From assembly GCA_016707115.1 (NCBI GenBank), contig JADJIH010000029.1:117386-181385 (forward strand): 64,000 nt of DNA, read 5' to 3'. Positions 1-8,888 of the stretch are shown piece by piece. The translations under genes were made by a program, and so were the position numbers. The DNA is from Ignavibacteriales bacterium (lineage in GTDB: Bacteria > Bacteroidota > Ignavibacteria > Ignavibacteriales > Ignavibacteriaceae). Position 1 is the stretch's first letter. Every line of letters starts with the position of its first letter. The notes beneath the pieces were generated by a model. The model made no database searches. It worked only from the letters and a program-made list of their open reading frames with translations, and was not told the DNA's origin.

Positions 1-390
1 TTAAAAGGATTAACCACTGTTGCATTAACTGCTGCAGACTCAGTTTTGGTTCCAATCCGCGCAGGACAATTTTCAATCTCAGCACTTAAGAAAATGTATA
101 ATCATATTTTGTGGGTTAGAGAAAATCTTAATAAAAGATTATCTGTTGAAGGAATTTTACTGACTATGTTTGAGCCCAATACAAAAGCCTGGGGATTAAC
201 TAAAAAAGTACTGTTTGAAAATTTTGGAGATGATATCCTTCATACTGTAATTCCAAAAAGCACCACCATAACTGAAGCTGAGTTTTATGGTAAACCAACA
301 ATGTTGTTTGATGTTAAGTCGAGTGGTTCAGTTGCTTATCTGCAACTTGCAAGTGAGCTGATGAATAAAGGATTACTCTTAGAACATTAA
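1..390 (+). CDS. ParA/Soj-family ATPase, C-terminal part (5' end outside window)
   Basis: The reading frame is open from base 1 and stops at 390, giving about 129 residues. It begins with an LTTVALTAADSVLVPIRAGQ stretch, the usual ParA segment after the Walker B region (family form: TINALTAADSVLIPIQ). The rest matches the ParA C-terminal half (VEGILLTMFEP, then IPKSTTITEAEFYGKPTMLFD). ParA proteins are deviant-Walker ATPases that segregate chromosomes, plasmids or other cargo on the nucleoid. The P-loop lies upstream of the window, so ATPase competence and any ParB partner cannot be judged. A terminator follows closely, so this is the last gene of its unit. Confidence 0.85.
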   Translation, partial: LKGLTTVALTAADSVLVPIRAGQFSISALKKMYNHILWVRENLNKRLSVEGILLTMFEPNTKAWGLTKKVLFENFGDDILHTVIPKSTTITEAEFYGKPTMLFDVKSSGSVAYLQLASELMNKGLLLEH

Positions 391-413
391 ATTATATTGT
401 TACTATTCATATG

Positions 414-442
414 AAAAGCTCCGAATTAATCGGAGCTTTTTT
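414..442 (+). terminator. Rho-independent terminator after the ParA gene
   Basis: The 10-bp arms AAAAGCTCCG and CGGAGCTTTT flank a 7-base loop and are followed by a T run. The hairpin lies 24 bases after the ParA stop. It can also serve the convergent minus-strand gene that ends at 467. Confidence 0.85.
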
Positions 443-466
443 ATTAGATTTAATTCTATTTAAACT

Positions 467-1715
467 TTAGCTTTGTACTTGAGTTGTATCTGTTGGTGTT
501 TTTTTCTTTCTAAGTAAAATCACCAATCCAATTATAAACACAATTGCGAGACCAGCCACTGCATACAGCCAGGTAAGGCTTTGTGGTGATACAACGGATT
601 TCCATTCAGATATCTTTTTTTCAATCGCATCTTTTGTTCAGTTGCCAACAATTTGTTATCAATCAAATAAGGCATCCATTCGGATGAAATAGTTTTAAAC
701 CAAACACTATCTGCAAACAATGTATACGCGTTTTCTGAATCCTCTTTGCTTTTTACACCATAATTTTTTATTTCATCAGCGATGTACTGGGATAAAACAT
801 TAGTAAAGTCATCACCATTATTAAAGTTTTGAAGATTGATGTTATTTAAAGAAAATTCTTCATTTATAGATTCCCAGGCTTCTTTTCTTATACGATTTGA
901 CCAAACATTAAAAAGATTATCAATGTCTTTTAATTCTGCAGATTTATCTCCCTTGGTTGCATATACATCCAACAAGCTTAGGACCTATTTTGCGCCACAT
1001 GGTAACAAAATTTTGCTGTTCATTTTTTACTGCATCTAGGTCACTCGCTTTAAGTGAAGTAACTTCTAGAAATCTGCTGTTATCTCTTAAGGATTTTTTA
1101 ACAACAGCCAGCAAATTATTTTTTCAACCTGTGAGTATACTTGTTCTTTATCCTGCTGAGTCATTGTAGAAACATCCCCGGCTAATTTGGGAGTTAGACT
1201 ATCCACAATGCTAAAAATTAACTGATCACGTTTTAAAATTGTTGTTCTTAAATCAGCAACTAATTTTTCTAATTTTTCAATTGTTGCGGCATCCTTTTAC
1301 GCTGAGATTCTATAACCGTAATCTGATTAATTAATTCATTATTCCTTCTGTTTAAGAGATCAACTTCAGATTTTAATGTTGTAACTTCTGTTTGCAATAC
1401 TGTTATTGATGTAAAATCTTCTCGCCTCAGATCAAGCGAAGAACCTAGATTTTCAAATGCGGAGTTAAAATTCTCAGGATAAAGACTTTCATCCAAAATG
1501 CCTCTCTTTGCAGAAAAATCACGCTTAAGGTTATCGATCTCTAATGATAAGTTATCTAGATCTTCTAGGTTTGTTGCTAGTTTAATTCCATCTGAAAGTT
1601 TCTGATATCTTTCTTTAAAGCTCTGCACCATTTCATAATCTGATTGTGCGAATAGCATTGTTGATGTTAATAGAAACATCATGAGCAATACATTATTTAT
1701 CAATAGTCTTTTCAT
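467..1715 (-). CDS. Secreted coiled-coil protein with C-terminal membrane anchor (frameshifted)
   Basis: I do not recognise a family. The start at 1715 gives a clear signal peptide (MKRLLINNVLLMMFLLTS, then FAQ). A long charged coiled-coil region follows (for example TLKSEVDLLNRRNNELINQ). Continuing through frame changes near 1285, 1120, 975 and 640 gives one protein that ends in a hydrophobic segment (WLYAVAGLAIVFIIGLVILL) and a basic RKKK tail. It is therefore probably exported and anchored by its C-terminus. All the breaks are single-base shifts, mostly at A/T runs, so I treat it as one gene of about 410 residues. Its start overlaps the stop of the upstream gene (ATGA), which points to translational coupling. 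Confidence 0.6.
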
Positions 1716-2164
1716 TTTACACCTTCCTGAATTCCCTCAAAAGTAAGTTTATATGTTTTTGCATCGTCTAAAAGTTCAATGTATGGACTTCGCTGATTGA
1801 AGGCAGGATTAGACAATCCAGTTTCATTTACCAAAATTGTATTTTGAAGACTAAATGCATTCTTCTCAACAGAAAAACATAAACATTCTTAAAATCAGTA
1901 GAAGTCATAAAATAATAGCCTTCATTATTTCTGATAAGATGAAGGGTTTTTCCTGCATAGGATAATGAATCCTGTGTTTCTTCAAAGAACAATGCTTTTG
2001 TATTAAAATTAATAGAATGCCTCTCTTCATTAACAAATCCATCTTTATCAACTTTAAGCACCGATTCAATCGGCCAGCTAAACTGAGCTGGTTCTAGTAG
2101 CAAAGAAGATATCTGCAAGCAGAGTGATTGATGTAAATATTAAAAATAATTTTATGTGTTTCAT
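1712..2164 (-). CDS. Small secreted protein of unknown function (frameshifted)
   Basis: From the ATG at 2164 the protein starts with a signal peptide (MKHIKLFLIFTSITLLA). A frame change near 2115 leads into a region with LEPAQFSWPIESVLKVDKDG, and a second near 1870 leads to a C-terminus reading YIELLDDAKTYKLTFEGIQE. The total is about 150 residues. The stop TGA overlaps the start codon of the coiled-coil gene downstream, so the two are probably one operon. No domain is recognised. One or two inserted bases would restore the whole frame, so sequencing error is as likely as decay. Confidence 0.55.
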
Positions 2165-2297
2165 TTTCTCTCCATAGTAAAATCGTGAATGTAAACTTAA
2201 GAAATCCATATACATCTCGAAAGACCAAAATTGAAGAAATATGTGCTAATACCAGCGGATTTTAAGATTTTGGGTGTGCATAATAATTACCTGGGTG

Positions 2298-2507
2298 CTA
2301 ATTGTCGAAATTTTCATATTCAGTTTTGGAGCTGTCATTTTCAGGTAAAGAATTCTTTGGAATGGATCTGCCTGATTTTTTTAACGCATCTGTAAGTAAA
2401 AATTCAATCTCAGCATTAATGCTGCGCAAATCATCAGCCGCCCATTTTTCAAGCGCGGCATAAACATTACTATCAATTCTTAACAGAAATTTTTTCTTTT
2501 CACTCAT
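2298..2507 (-). CDS. Arc-like ribbon-helix-helix DNA-binding protein
   Basis: A 69-residue protein from MSEKKK. The N-terminal segment KKFLLRIDSNVYAALEKWAA followed by DLRSINAEIEFLLTDALKKS is the beta-strand / helix / helix pattern of Arc/MetJ-type repressors; the S-I-N-A-EIE motif at the start of the second helix is typical of Arc. The C-terminal 20 residues are polar and probably disordered. It lies at the end of a minus-strand cluster with an SPFH-domain gene and a hypothetical gene. Such small regulators usually control their own operon, and a dyad-rich site upstream of the SPFH gene (4012-4043) is a plausible target. The autoregulation is inference. Confidence 0.75.
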   Translation of the reverse strand: MSEKKKFLLRIDSNVYAALEKWAADDLRSINAEIEFLLTDALKKSGRSIPKNSLPENDSSKTEYENFDN

Positions 2508-2515
2508 ATCAAGTC

Positions 2516-3051
2516 TCAATTGGCTTCATAATTATTAATTTCAACTTCCTGTACTATTTCTTCTATTCTCAAGTATCAAGTACCATATAATCATAACAAC
2601 CCAAGGATTCTCATCAATTAGTGAAGAAGTTTTTTGAATTGTTACAACATTTTTTTCTTTGAGTGATAATTTATTTTGAAACATTAGCAGCAATTCATCT
2701 ACCTCAGAAAAAACCTGACAGGATTTTTTAAATGCACCAAATTTAAGATTCAGTTTTTTTCCATTCTGTAAATCGATTGATCCCCTTTTGTTCTAAAAAA
2801 TTTGTCTTCAAAGATGCAAAAGTCAAATCATAACCAAATTTTCGAATCGCTATCTCTGATTTCCAAAAACTTGGTCTTATTATCTCATACTTTTCTTCAA
2901 AACCTTCTACCACCGCGGTTAAGCTAAAGAATTTTGGAAAGTACATCTTTGCCAGTAGTTCATTCGAAGATCTGAACTCATATTCACGTTTAAAAAAAGA
3001 GGGTTGAATAAGTATCAGATCTTCACCAATATAACTTGAAAGCAAGCGCAT
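2516..3051 (-). CDS. Hypothetical protein between SPFH and RHH genes (frameshifted)
   Basis: The first 90 residues (MRLLSSYIGEDLILIQPSFF onward) are in one frame. After a shift near 2760 the frame continues with LNLKFGAFKKSCQVFSEVDE, and a second shift near 2560 leads to a TGA overlapping the next gene. The product is about 175 residues and soluble. Internal symmetry is visible: IQPSFFKREYEFRS and IRPSFWKSEIAIRK are spaced about 50 residues apart, which suggests two related beta-rich halves. No family is assigned. Its tight position in the SPFH/RHH cluster suggests it works with those two. Confidence 0.5.
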
Positions 3052-3076
3052 CTTATTACCTTAATAAATTTTATCT

Positions 3077-3110
3077 AGAGATGACATCTTTTCAACAGAT
3101 GTCATCTCTT
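3077..3110. terminator. Hairpin between the SPFH gene and the next gene
   Basis: The 12-bp inverted repeat AGAGATGACATC / GATGTCATCTCT has a 9-10 base loop. It sits between the corrected SPFH stop (3122) and the next start (3051). No clear U-tract follows on the minus strand, so it may be an attenuator or mRNA-stability element within the operon and not a full terminator. Confidence 0.4.
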
Positions 3111-3121
3111 TGTAATTAATT

Positions 3122-3993
3122 TTATTGATACAGCGTACCTGTATTAATAACAGGTTGGGTTGATGTTTCAGAAACAAGTGCAACCATTAAATTATTTACC
3201 ATTGTTGCTTTTTATCTTCATCAAGTTTTACAATATTTTGTTCACTTAGAGCCGTAAGAGCCATCTGAACCATGCCTACTGCACCCTCAACAATTTTTGC
3301 TCTTGCTGCAATAACAGCTTGAGCCTGCTGTCTTCTTAGCATTGCCTGGGCAATTTCCTGGGCGTAAGCTAAATGGCTTATTCTTGATTCAATAATTTCA
3401 ACCCAGGCGACTTCTAATCTTGTTTGCAAAGTATTTTTTAAATTTTCTGCAATCTCTAGTGGAGTGCCGCGTAAGGATGGTTTATCATCATCAACATCAT
3501 ACGGATATTCTGATGCCATTGAGCGAATTGCTGTTTCACTTTGTATTGCAACAAACTGTTCGTAATTCTGAACATCAAAAATAGCACGGGCCGAATCTAC
3601 TACTCGCCAAACAATTACAGTTGCAATTTCTATGGGGTTTCCGTGTAGATCATTTACTTTTAGTCTTTCACTATTAAAGTTTCTTATTCTTAGCGTAACA
3701 TGTTTTTTTACTGTGAAAGGATTAACCCACCAAAAACCAGAATCTTTAACCGTGCCCGTGTATTTACCAAACAGCATTAATACTTTAGATTCGTTTGGTT
3801 GTACAATCATAAATCCACCAAAGCTAATAAAAGATATTAGTGCCAGAGGAAAGAAAAACCAAAGCATGCTTGGATTGTTGGTATTTACCATTAAAACAAG
3901 AAGAAAAATATCTAAAACGAAAAGTGCAATTACGATAAGCAAAGCAATAAAACCGTTTGTTTTATTTGCTCTTTTTTCTGTTATTTTGTCCAT
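3122..3993 (-). CDS. SPFH/Band 7 domain membrane protein
   Basis: Two hydrophobic segments at about residues 14-36 and 44-62 are followed by an SPFH core. Recognisable parts are VQPNESKVLMLFGKYTGTVK, then GFWWVNPF, and a C-terminal helical section rich in Ala/Gln (AQEIAQAMLRRQQAQAVIAA). This is the prohibitin/flotillin-like family, which forms membrane-bound oligomeric scaffolds. The frame ends at 3196, but a one-base shift near 3205 extends it by about 24 residues to a stop at 3122 (MVALVSETSTQPVINTG). It is the first gene of the SPFH / hypothetical / RHH cluster. The cargo or client protein is not evident from the sequence. Confidence 0.85.
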
Positions 3994-4011
3994 TTTACAT
4001 TCCTTTTAAAA

Positions 4012-4043
4012 TTGCTATCGTTATGATATCATATTGATAGCAA
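4012..4043 (-). promoter_or_regulatory. Nested dyad, candidate operator upstream of the SPFH cluster
   Basis: TTGCTATC (4012-4019) and GATAGCAA (4036-4043) are a perfect inverted repeat, and they enclose the perfect palindrome ATGATATCAT (4023-4032). This gives four TG(C/A)TATC half-sites within 32 bp, starting 19 bases upstream of the SPFH start codon. Arrays of short half-sites are what ribbon-helix-helix repressors recognise, and one is encoded in this cluster. Binding is inferred only. Confidence 0.55.
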
Positions 4044-4158
4044 ATAGTCAAGTAAAATTTTAATATTGGTAATCTAAGTCAGCAATATTATGTTTTTTAG
4101 CAAATTTTTGAATTATTTATGTTACGTTGATGTTGTGAATGGTAAATAATAAGGATTT

Positions 4159-5627
4159 ATGAAAATATTATTAACTGGTGCAACCGGATACATAGGCAAA
4201 AGACTTCTTCCTGTTTTAATTGAACAAGGACACGAAGTTGTGTGCTGCGTACGCGATAAAAATAGATTTCCCACAGATGGAGTTTATAAACATCCCAGAG
4301 TGTCCTTGATTGAAATTGATTTTCTAAAAGACATTCAAAGTTCAGGTTCAAGTGTAAGCTCAAGTTTTATAAATGATATTGATGCCGCTTACTATCTTAT
4401 TCACTCAATGAGTTCTAACGTAAAAGATTTTGGTTCGCTGGAAGAAAAATCTGCAAACAATTTTATAAAACTTGTCGAACCAACATCTGCAAAGCAAATT
4501 ATTTATCTTGGTGGAATTGCAAATGAAGAAAAACTGTCCAAACATCTTGCATCAAGAAAAAAGTTGAAGAGATTCTTTCAACAAGCCTCATTCCGCTTAC
4601 ATCAATCAAGGCAGGAATAATTGTTGGATCCGGGAGCGCTTCGTTTGAAATCATTCGTGATCTTGTGGAAAAACTTCCTGTTATGATTACACCCAAATGG
4701 CTGAACACAAAACATCAACCAATAGCAATCAGAAATATTTTAGAATATCTGACAGGAGTTTTACTTAAACCCGAAACATTTAACAAATCTTACGATGTTG
4801 GTGGACCTGATATTCTATCCTACAAAAAAATGCTTTTACAATTAGCAGAAGTACGTGGACTCAAAAGATTTATTTTTACCGTTCCTGTTATGACTCCACG
4901 CCTATCATCTTACTGGCTTTACTTTGTTACATCAACTTCATATATGCTTGCAATAAATCTTGTAAACAGTATGAAGATAGAAGTTGTTGCAAAAAATAAC
5001 GAGCTTGAAAATATGCTTGGTATAAAACCAATATCTTACAAAGAAGCTGTACAGCTTGCATTTCAAAAGATAGAACAAAATAATGTTGTGTCAAGCTGGA
5101 AAGATTCTCTTGTATCAAGTTACGTTGATAACTCTTTGCTTGAACATATTAATGTTCCAACAAACGGTTGTTACTTTGATATAAGAGAAAAACAAATAAC
5201 AACAAATATTGATGGGGTTTTTGATAACATCTGGTCTATTGGTGGAGAGCGCGGATGGTATTACGGTGATTGGCTCTGGCACTTGAGAGGATTTTTAGAT
5301 AAACTTTTCGGCGGCGTGGGTTTAAGAAGAGGAAGAACAAATAAAAACGAAATTCATACTGGCGATACACTCGACTTCTGGCGTGTGCTGGCTGCCGATA
5401 AAGAAAACAAGAGATTACTTCTCTATGCTGAAATGAAGCTTCCCGGAGAAGCGTGGCTTGAGTTTAAGATATTTGAAAAGAATGGAAAAAACTTTTTACA
5501 GCAAACTGCAACCTTCCGTCCAAAAGGATTATTGGGAAGATTATATTGGTATTCAGTGTTACCGTTTCACTACTTTGTCTTTGATGGAATGGCAGAAAAT
5601 GTTATTAACTTTAAAATGAATTTATGA
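4159..5627 (+). CDS. NAD(P)-binding SDR/NmrA-type protein with DUF2867 C-terminal domain (one frameshift)
   Basis: The N-terminus carries a Rossmann glycine motif (LLTGATGYIGKRLLPVL) and the DAAYYLIHSM segment common to these atypical short-chain dehydrogenases. The frame breaks near 4562 in an A-rich run and resumes with SIKAGIIVGSGSASFEIIRD, so the intact protein is about 490 residues. The C-terminal 150 residues (WSIGGERGWYYGDWLWHLRG onward) are the DUF2867 domain. The substrate is unknown. The gene overlaps the downstream quinone-reductase-like gene by four bases (ATGA), so the two are probably coupled. Residues QSSGSSVSSS near 60 derive from a dispersed DNA repeat that also occurs at 26.04 kb. 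Confidence 0.8.
4341..4364 (+). repeat. Short dispersed repeat inside the SDR gene
   Basis: TTCAGGTTCAAG and GTAAGCTCAAG occur together here and again, slightly longer, at 26037-26063 in an intergenic position. Inside the SDR gene it adds about ten Ser/Gly-rich residues in frame between the Rossmann strand region and DAAYYLIHS. Confidence 0.45.
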
Positions 5628-6199
5628 ACAACTTAATAATAATAGCGCATCCGGATAAACAAAGTTTTTGCCGTAACGGTATTTTCAAAACTATTTATAA
5701 TACACTGATTGATAATAAAGAAAATGTTGATGTGATAGACTTATATGAAGAAAAATTTAATGTGTTCGGAGATGAAGAAAAAACAATTTTATATAAAGAT
5801 CTAATCACCAAATCAAATCGTATATATATTATTTCACCGGTCTGGTGGTTTAGATGCACGCCGTTATTGGAATCTTTTTTCGATCAGGTGCTTAGTCCGG
5901 GATTTGCCTATAAATTTATTCCTGTTACAAAATCATTAGGTATTCCTAAGCCGTTTTTAAAAGACAAAAAAGTAAGAACTTATTTAACACACGGAGCTCC
6001 GGCCCTGCCTGTGCTTACGTTATATGTAAACTCAGTAAAACTAAGACTTGTAATGGGAGTTTATTCATTTGTGTTCGGTTGGTTCCGAACTAAAACACGC
6101 CAATTCTGGTCTGTACCTTTTGTTTCAGAAGACAAAAGAAAATCATATCTAAAAAAAGTTATAAAGGATGTTGAAAGTGATATTAGAAGATCAATTTAG
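5624..6199 (+). CDS. NAD(P)H dehydrogenase (quinone)/flavodoxin-fold protein, MdaB/KefF-like
   Basis: A 191-residue flavodoxin-like protein. It starts NLIIIAHPDKQSFCRNGIF, and the HP-(D/N)...SF...N pattern is typical of the NQO/MdaB/KefF family. The FMN/FAD-contacting segment IYIISPVWWFRCTPLLESFF with DQVLSPGFAY follows at about residues 68-100. These enzymes transfer hydride from NAD(P)H to quinones. Its start overlaps the stop of the SDR gene (ATGA), so the two redox proteins are likely made together. It is complete, with no oddities. Confidence 0.85.
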   Translation: MNNLIIIAHPDKQSFCRNGIFKTIYNTLIDNKENVDVIDLYEEKFNVFGDEEKTILYKDLITKSNRIYIISPVWWFRCTPLLESFFDQVLSPGFAYKFIPVTKSLGIPKPFLKDKKVRTYLTHGAPALPVLTLYVNSVKLRLVMGVYSFVFGWFRTKTRQFWSVPFVSEDKRKSYLKKVIKDVESDIRRSI

Positions 6200-6325
6200 C
6201 AAAATAGATTTTTTCAAAAATGGAATTTTTTAACAACAATTAAAAGGAAAAAAAAGTGAAAATAAAAATCAAAGTTTCTTTTATTTTAATCTAAACTTTA
6301 ACCAAAAAATACGAAAGGAAACACA

Positions 6326-6721
6326 ATGGATATACTAAACACTATTCAATCTGCAGTTGGCGGTGGAGATAAAAAAGATGATTTAATGTCATCAGTAATG
6401 AGTTTGCTCGGCGGGCAGGGCGGGTTGCAAAATCTTATCGGCCAGTTTGATGCAAAAGGACTTGGCGATATTATTGGTTCCTGGGTTGGAACTGGGCAAA
6501 ATAAATCAATCTCAGCAGATCAAATTCAAAATGTTATCGGCTCCGATGCATTAAGCGGTATTGCCTCAAAACTTGGAATAAATGTTAGTGATTTGTCCGG
6601 ACAACTTTCAAATCTTTTGCCCGGCGTTGTTGATAAACTAACGCCTAATGGTAAAGTTCCTGAAGGTGATATTTTAAATCAGGCAACGGATTTACTTGGT
6701 GGATTGTTTGGAAAGAAATAA
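6326..6721 (+). CDS. DUF937/YidB-like protein
   Basis: A 131-residue Gly/Leu/Asp-rich soluble protein without signal peptide. Features are a repeated amphipathic pattern (MSSVMSLLGGQGGLQNLIGQ, then GLGDIIGSWVGTG, then VIGSDALSGIASKLGI) and the closing LLGGLFGKK. This is the YidB/DUF937 pattern, a small alpha-helical family of unknown function. An AGGA-containing ribosome site lies just before the ATG. It stands alone and is followed by a terminator. Confidence 0.85.
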   Translation: MDILNTIQSAVGGGDKKDDLMSSVMSLLGGQGGLQNLIGQFDAKGLGDIIGSWVGTGQNKSISADQIQNVIGSDALSGIASKLGINVSDLSGQLSNLLPGVVDKLTPNGKVPEGDILNQATDLLGGLFGKK

Positions 6722-6747
6722 TATAATCATAATTTCTGATTTTAAAG

Positions 6748-6774
6748 CCGCGGTAGAAATACTGCGGTTTTTTT
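6748..6774 (+). terminator. Rho-independent terminator after the YidB-like gene
   Basis: CCGCGGTA / TACTGCGG (one mismatch) with a GAAA loop, followed by seven T residues, 27 bases after the stop. The 237 bases from here to the next gene show no gene or clear motif. Confidence 0.8.
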
Positions 6775-7011
6775 GATTCGTACTCATAAATATATTCACC
6801 TTTTGTGAGCGAAGCGAAAGATGTTTTGTTTACCTATGGCCAACTCGCTTGCACCACATCTTAAACTCTGATGATTTTAACTCGCATATTGACAGGTTCA
6901 TCTCTTAAATAAACAGGCTCATCGTCTTATTTTTTTCAGCGCCATTTCTTCCACTTAAGTTTGGAATAGAAACTTAAAAACATTTATTCATAAACTTAAA
7001 AGGATATAAAA

Positions 7012-7593
7012 ATGAAAAAGTTACTTTTAACAATCGCTGCTTTAACACTGATAGTGCTTTTTAATCAAACTTATGCACAGAACAAATGGAGCCTGGAATT
7101 CAGACCCGGTGTTGATTATGCAACCACGGATATTTCCAATGCTGATCTCGGAATAGGTTTCGGATTGGAAGGTACGATTGCGTATCGATTTATGCCTCAT
7201 CTTGCTGCCTATGCAGGATGGAGTTACAATAATTTTGCTGTTGATCAATCCTTTGCAGGACCTGATGCAAGCTTTGAAGAAACAGGATACACTTTTGGGT
7301 TTCAGTTTATCCACCCAATCGGAGAATCAACTCTTAGTTATCTAGTAAGGGTTGGTGGAACTTATAATCACATTGAAATCGAAAACAATGATGGTGATAT
7401 CATAATCGATTCAGGACATGGATTAGGCTGGCAGGCAGAAGCTGGTCTGGTGATTCCTTTGAGTGAAAGATTTTCATTATTACCTTCTGTAAGATATCGT
7501 TCACTCAATCGGGATATCAAGATTGAAAATGTTAGTACTTCTGTTGATTTGAATTATCTATCAGTTGGGGTTGGTTTGTCCTGGTCTTTTTAA
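7012..7593 (+). CDS. Outer-membrane beta-barrel protein
   Basis: A signal peptide (MKKLLLTIAALTLIVLFNQT, then YAQ) is followed by about 170 residues of alternating hydrophobic/polar strands. Examples are GIGFGLEGTIAYRFMPHLAA and a terminal strand VDLNYLSVGVGLSWSF ending in Phe, the usual outer-membrane insertion signal. The pattern fits the 8-stranded OmpA/OmpW-like beta-barrel clan. The ligand is unknown. A palindromic repeat lies directly downstream. Confidence 0.75.
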   Translation: MKKLLLTIAALTLIVLFNQTYAQNKWSLEFRPGVDYATTDISNADLGIGFGLEGTIAYRFMPHLAAYAGWSYNNFAVDQSFAGPDASFEETGYTFGFQFIHPIGESTLSYLVRVGGTYNHIEIENNDGDIIIDSGHGLGWQAEAGLVIPLSERFSLLPSVRYRSLNRDIKIENVSTSVDLNYLSVGVGLSWSF

Positions 7594-7603
7594 GAATGCA
7601 GCC

Positions 7604-7686
7604 ATGTCATTCTGAACGGAACGAAGTGGAGTGAAGAATCTCAAGGAATAAATTCAGGAGATTCTTCGCTTTGCTCAGAATGACAT
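7604..7686. repeat. Long palindromic REP-like element (ATGTCATTCTGA ... TCAGAATGACAT)
   Basis: The outer arms ATGTCATTCTGA (7604-7615) and TCAGAATGACAT are exact inverted repeats. Inner arms GAAGAATCTC and GAGATTCTTC make a second stem. It lies between two genes in the same direction. The form matches the transposase-mobilised palindromic repeats common in Bacteroidota-type genomes; it may also act as a transcript terminator. Confidence 0.75.
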
Positions 7687-7731
7687 TAAAAAACATAAGC
7701 ATCTTAAAATCTTTTTAACGAATTTAGAAGT

Positions 7732-8778
7732 GTGAAAATGAAATTAAATAAAAATACGATACTTGCAATTTTACTTCTTGCCCTTTTAGTCCAGTTAATA
7801 ATTATTTCTTACAACTATTTTACGGGACATATTCAAATAGATAGTATTGCTAACTTTATAACAAGAGTTACAATAGGAACCTCATTTAGTTTTGTTTTTG
7901 CTTTGTTGTTAGTGTTTCTAGATCTTCAAATTATCAACAATCTTGACAAATTATTTCCCCTTCCACAAAAGCTGATTGCAAGAATTCCGGCAGAGCTTTT
8001 TCTTTCCGTTCTTGCTGGATCAATCATCGGTTCACTTGTTACATTCATAGCCGGAACACTTATGCCATACGTTGATGGACTACTTAAGAATATTATCAAC
8101 AATTCACTTATCACTTCTGTTATTAACATTATAATGATAAGTGTCATTGAAGCTATCCTCTGGTTTAAGCGTGGTCAGGAGTCTTTGATCAAATCAGAAA
8201 AACTTGAAAAGGAAAACTCGCAAATAAGATATGAAACTTTAAAGAACCAGCTTAATCCACATTTTTTATTTAACAGTCTAAATGTCCTTTCATCACTGAT
8301 AAAAAAAGATTCAGACAAAGCACAAGATTTTGTGGATGAGTTTTCTTCAGTTTACCGTTATACGCTTGATGTGATTGACAAGCCGGTTATCGATTTACGG
8401 GAAGAATTGGATTTTGCAAAATCATTTTTATTTCTTCAGAAAATAAGATTTGAAAATGCTGTTGATATGGAAATAAATGTTGATGCATCTATATTGGAGT
8501 ACTTAGTTCCTCCGCTTGCAGTGCAGACACTATTAGAAAATGCATTTAAGCACAATAAGGCTTCAGTGGGCAGTCCGTTAAGAATAATAATTTATAGCGA
8601 AGAGGATATTTTGGTAGTCAGTAATAATCTTCAACCAAAGATTAAGGGGGCAGATTCAAAAGGAATCGGATTAAATAATCTTAGAAAGAGATATGAATTG
8701 CTGGGAGATAAGCTTCCTCAATTTTCAGTTACTGAAAAAGAATACATTGCAAAAATTCCATTGATAAACCCGGAGTAA
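7732..8778 (+). CDS. LytS-family sensor histidine kinase
   Basis: About four membrane helices occupy residues 10-150. The His_kinase (LytS-type) domain follows, with the phosphoacceptor motif NPHFLFNSLN around residue 175. An HATPase domain has N-box ALLENAFKHN-like residues and a GIGLNNLRKR G-box. There is no separate extracellular domain, so it probably senses within or close to the membrane. The listed start is GTG; an ATG two codons later (7738) is equally possible. Its partner is the LytTR regulator at 8889, although a palindromic repeat separates the two. LytS/LytTR pairs often control cell-envelope functions; the signal here is unknown. Confidence 0.9.
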   Translation: MKMKLNKNTILAILLLALLVQLIIISYNYFTGHIQIDSIANFITRVTIGTSFSFVFALLLVFLDLQIINNLDKLFPLPQKLIARIPAELFLSVLAGSIIGSLVTFIAGTLMPYVDGLLKNIINNSLITSVINIIMISVIEAILWFKRGQESLIKSEKLEKENSQIRYETLKNQLNPHFLFNSLNVLSSLIKKDSDKAQDFVDEFSSVYRYTLDVIDKPVIDLREELDFAKSFLFLQKIRFENAVDMEINVDASILEYLVPPLAVQTLLENAFKHNKASVGSPLRIIIYSEEDILVVSNNLQPKIKGADSKGIGLNNLRKRYELLGDKLPQFSVTEKEYIAKIPLINPE

Positions 8779-8782
8779 AGTA

Positions 8783-8871
8783 GTCATTGCGAATCCCGAT
8801 TGTATTAAGATGAAGCAATCTGTAGAATTAATTCAGATTGCTTCGTCTGGCAGAACCATCCTCGCAAAGAC
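8783..8871. repeat. REP-like palindromic element between kinase and regulator genes
   Basis: The inverted arms GAAGCAATCTG and CAGATTGCTTC lie inside an outer GTCATTGCGA / TCGCAAAGAC pair, a familiar form of dispersed palindrome in this group of bacteria. It fills the space between the LytS kinase stop and the regulator start, and it extends the regulator frame upstream artificially. That is a reason to prefer the start at 8889. Confidence 0.7.
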
Positions 8872-8888
8872 AGATAGAAAACAAATAT

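Noticed and set aside
2298..2519. Toxin-antitoxin module with the RHH protein as antitoxin
   Set aside because: No toxin-like neighbour was recognised; the adjacent gene is a 175-residue unknown and the next is SPFH.
8838..8888. Upstream start of the LytTR regulator
   Set aside because: Those 17 codons lie in a palindromic repeat, and MKTIIIEDEK is the canonical receiver start.
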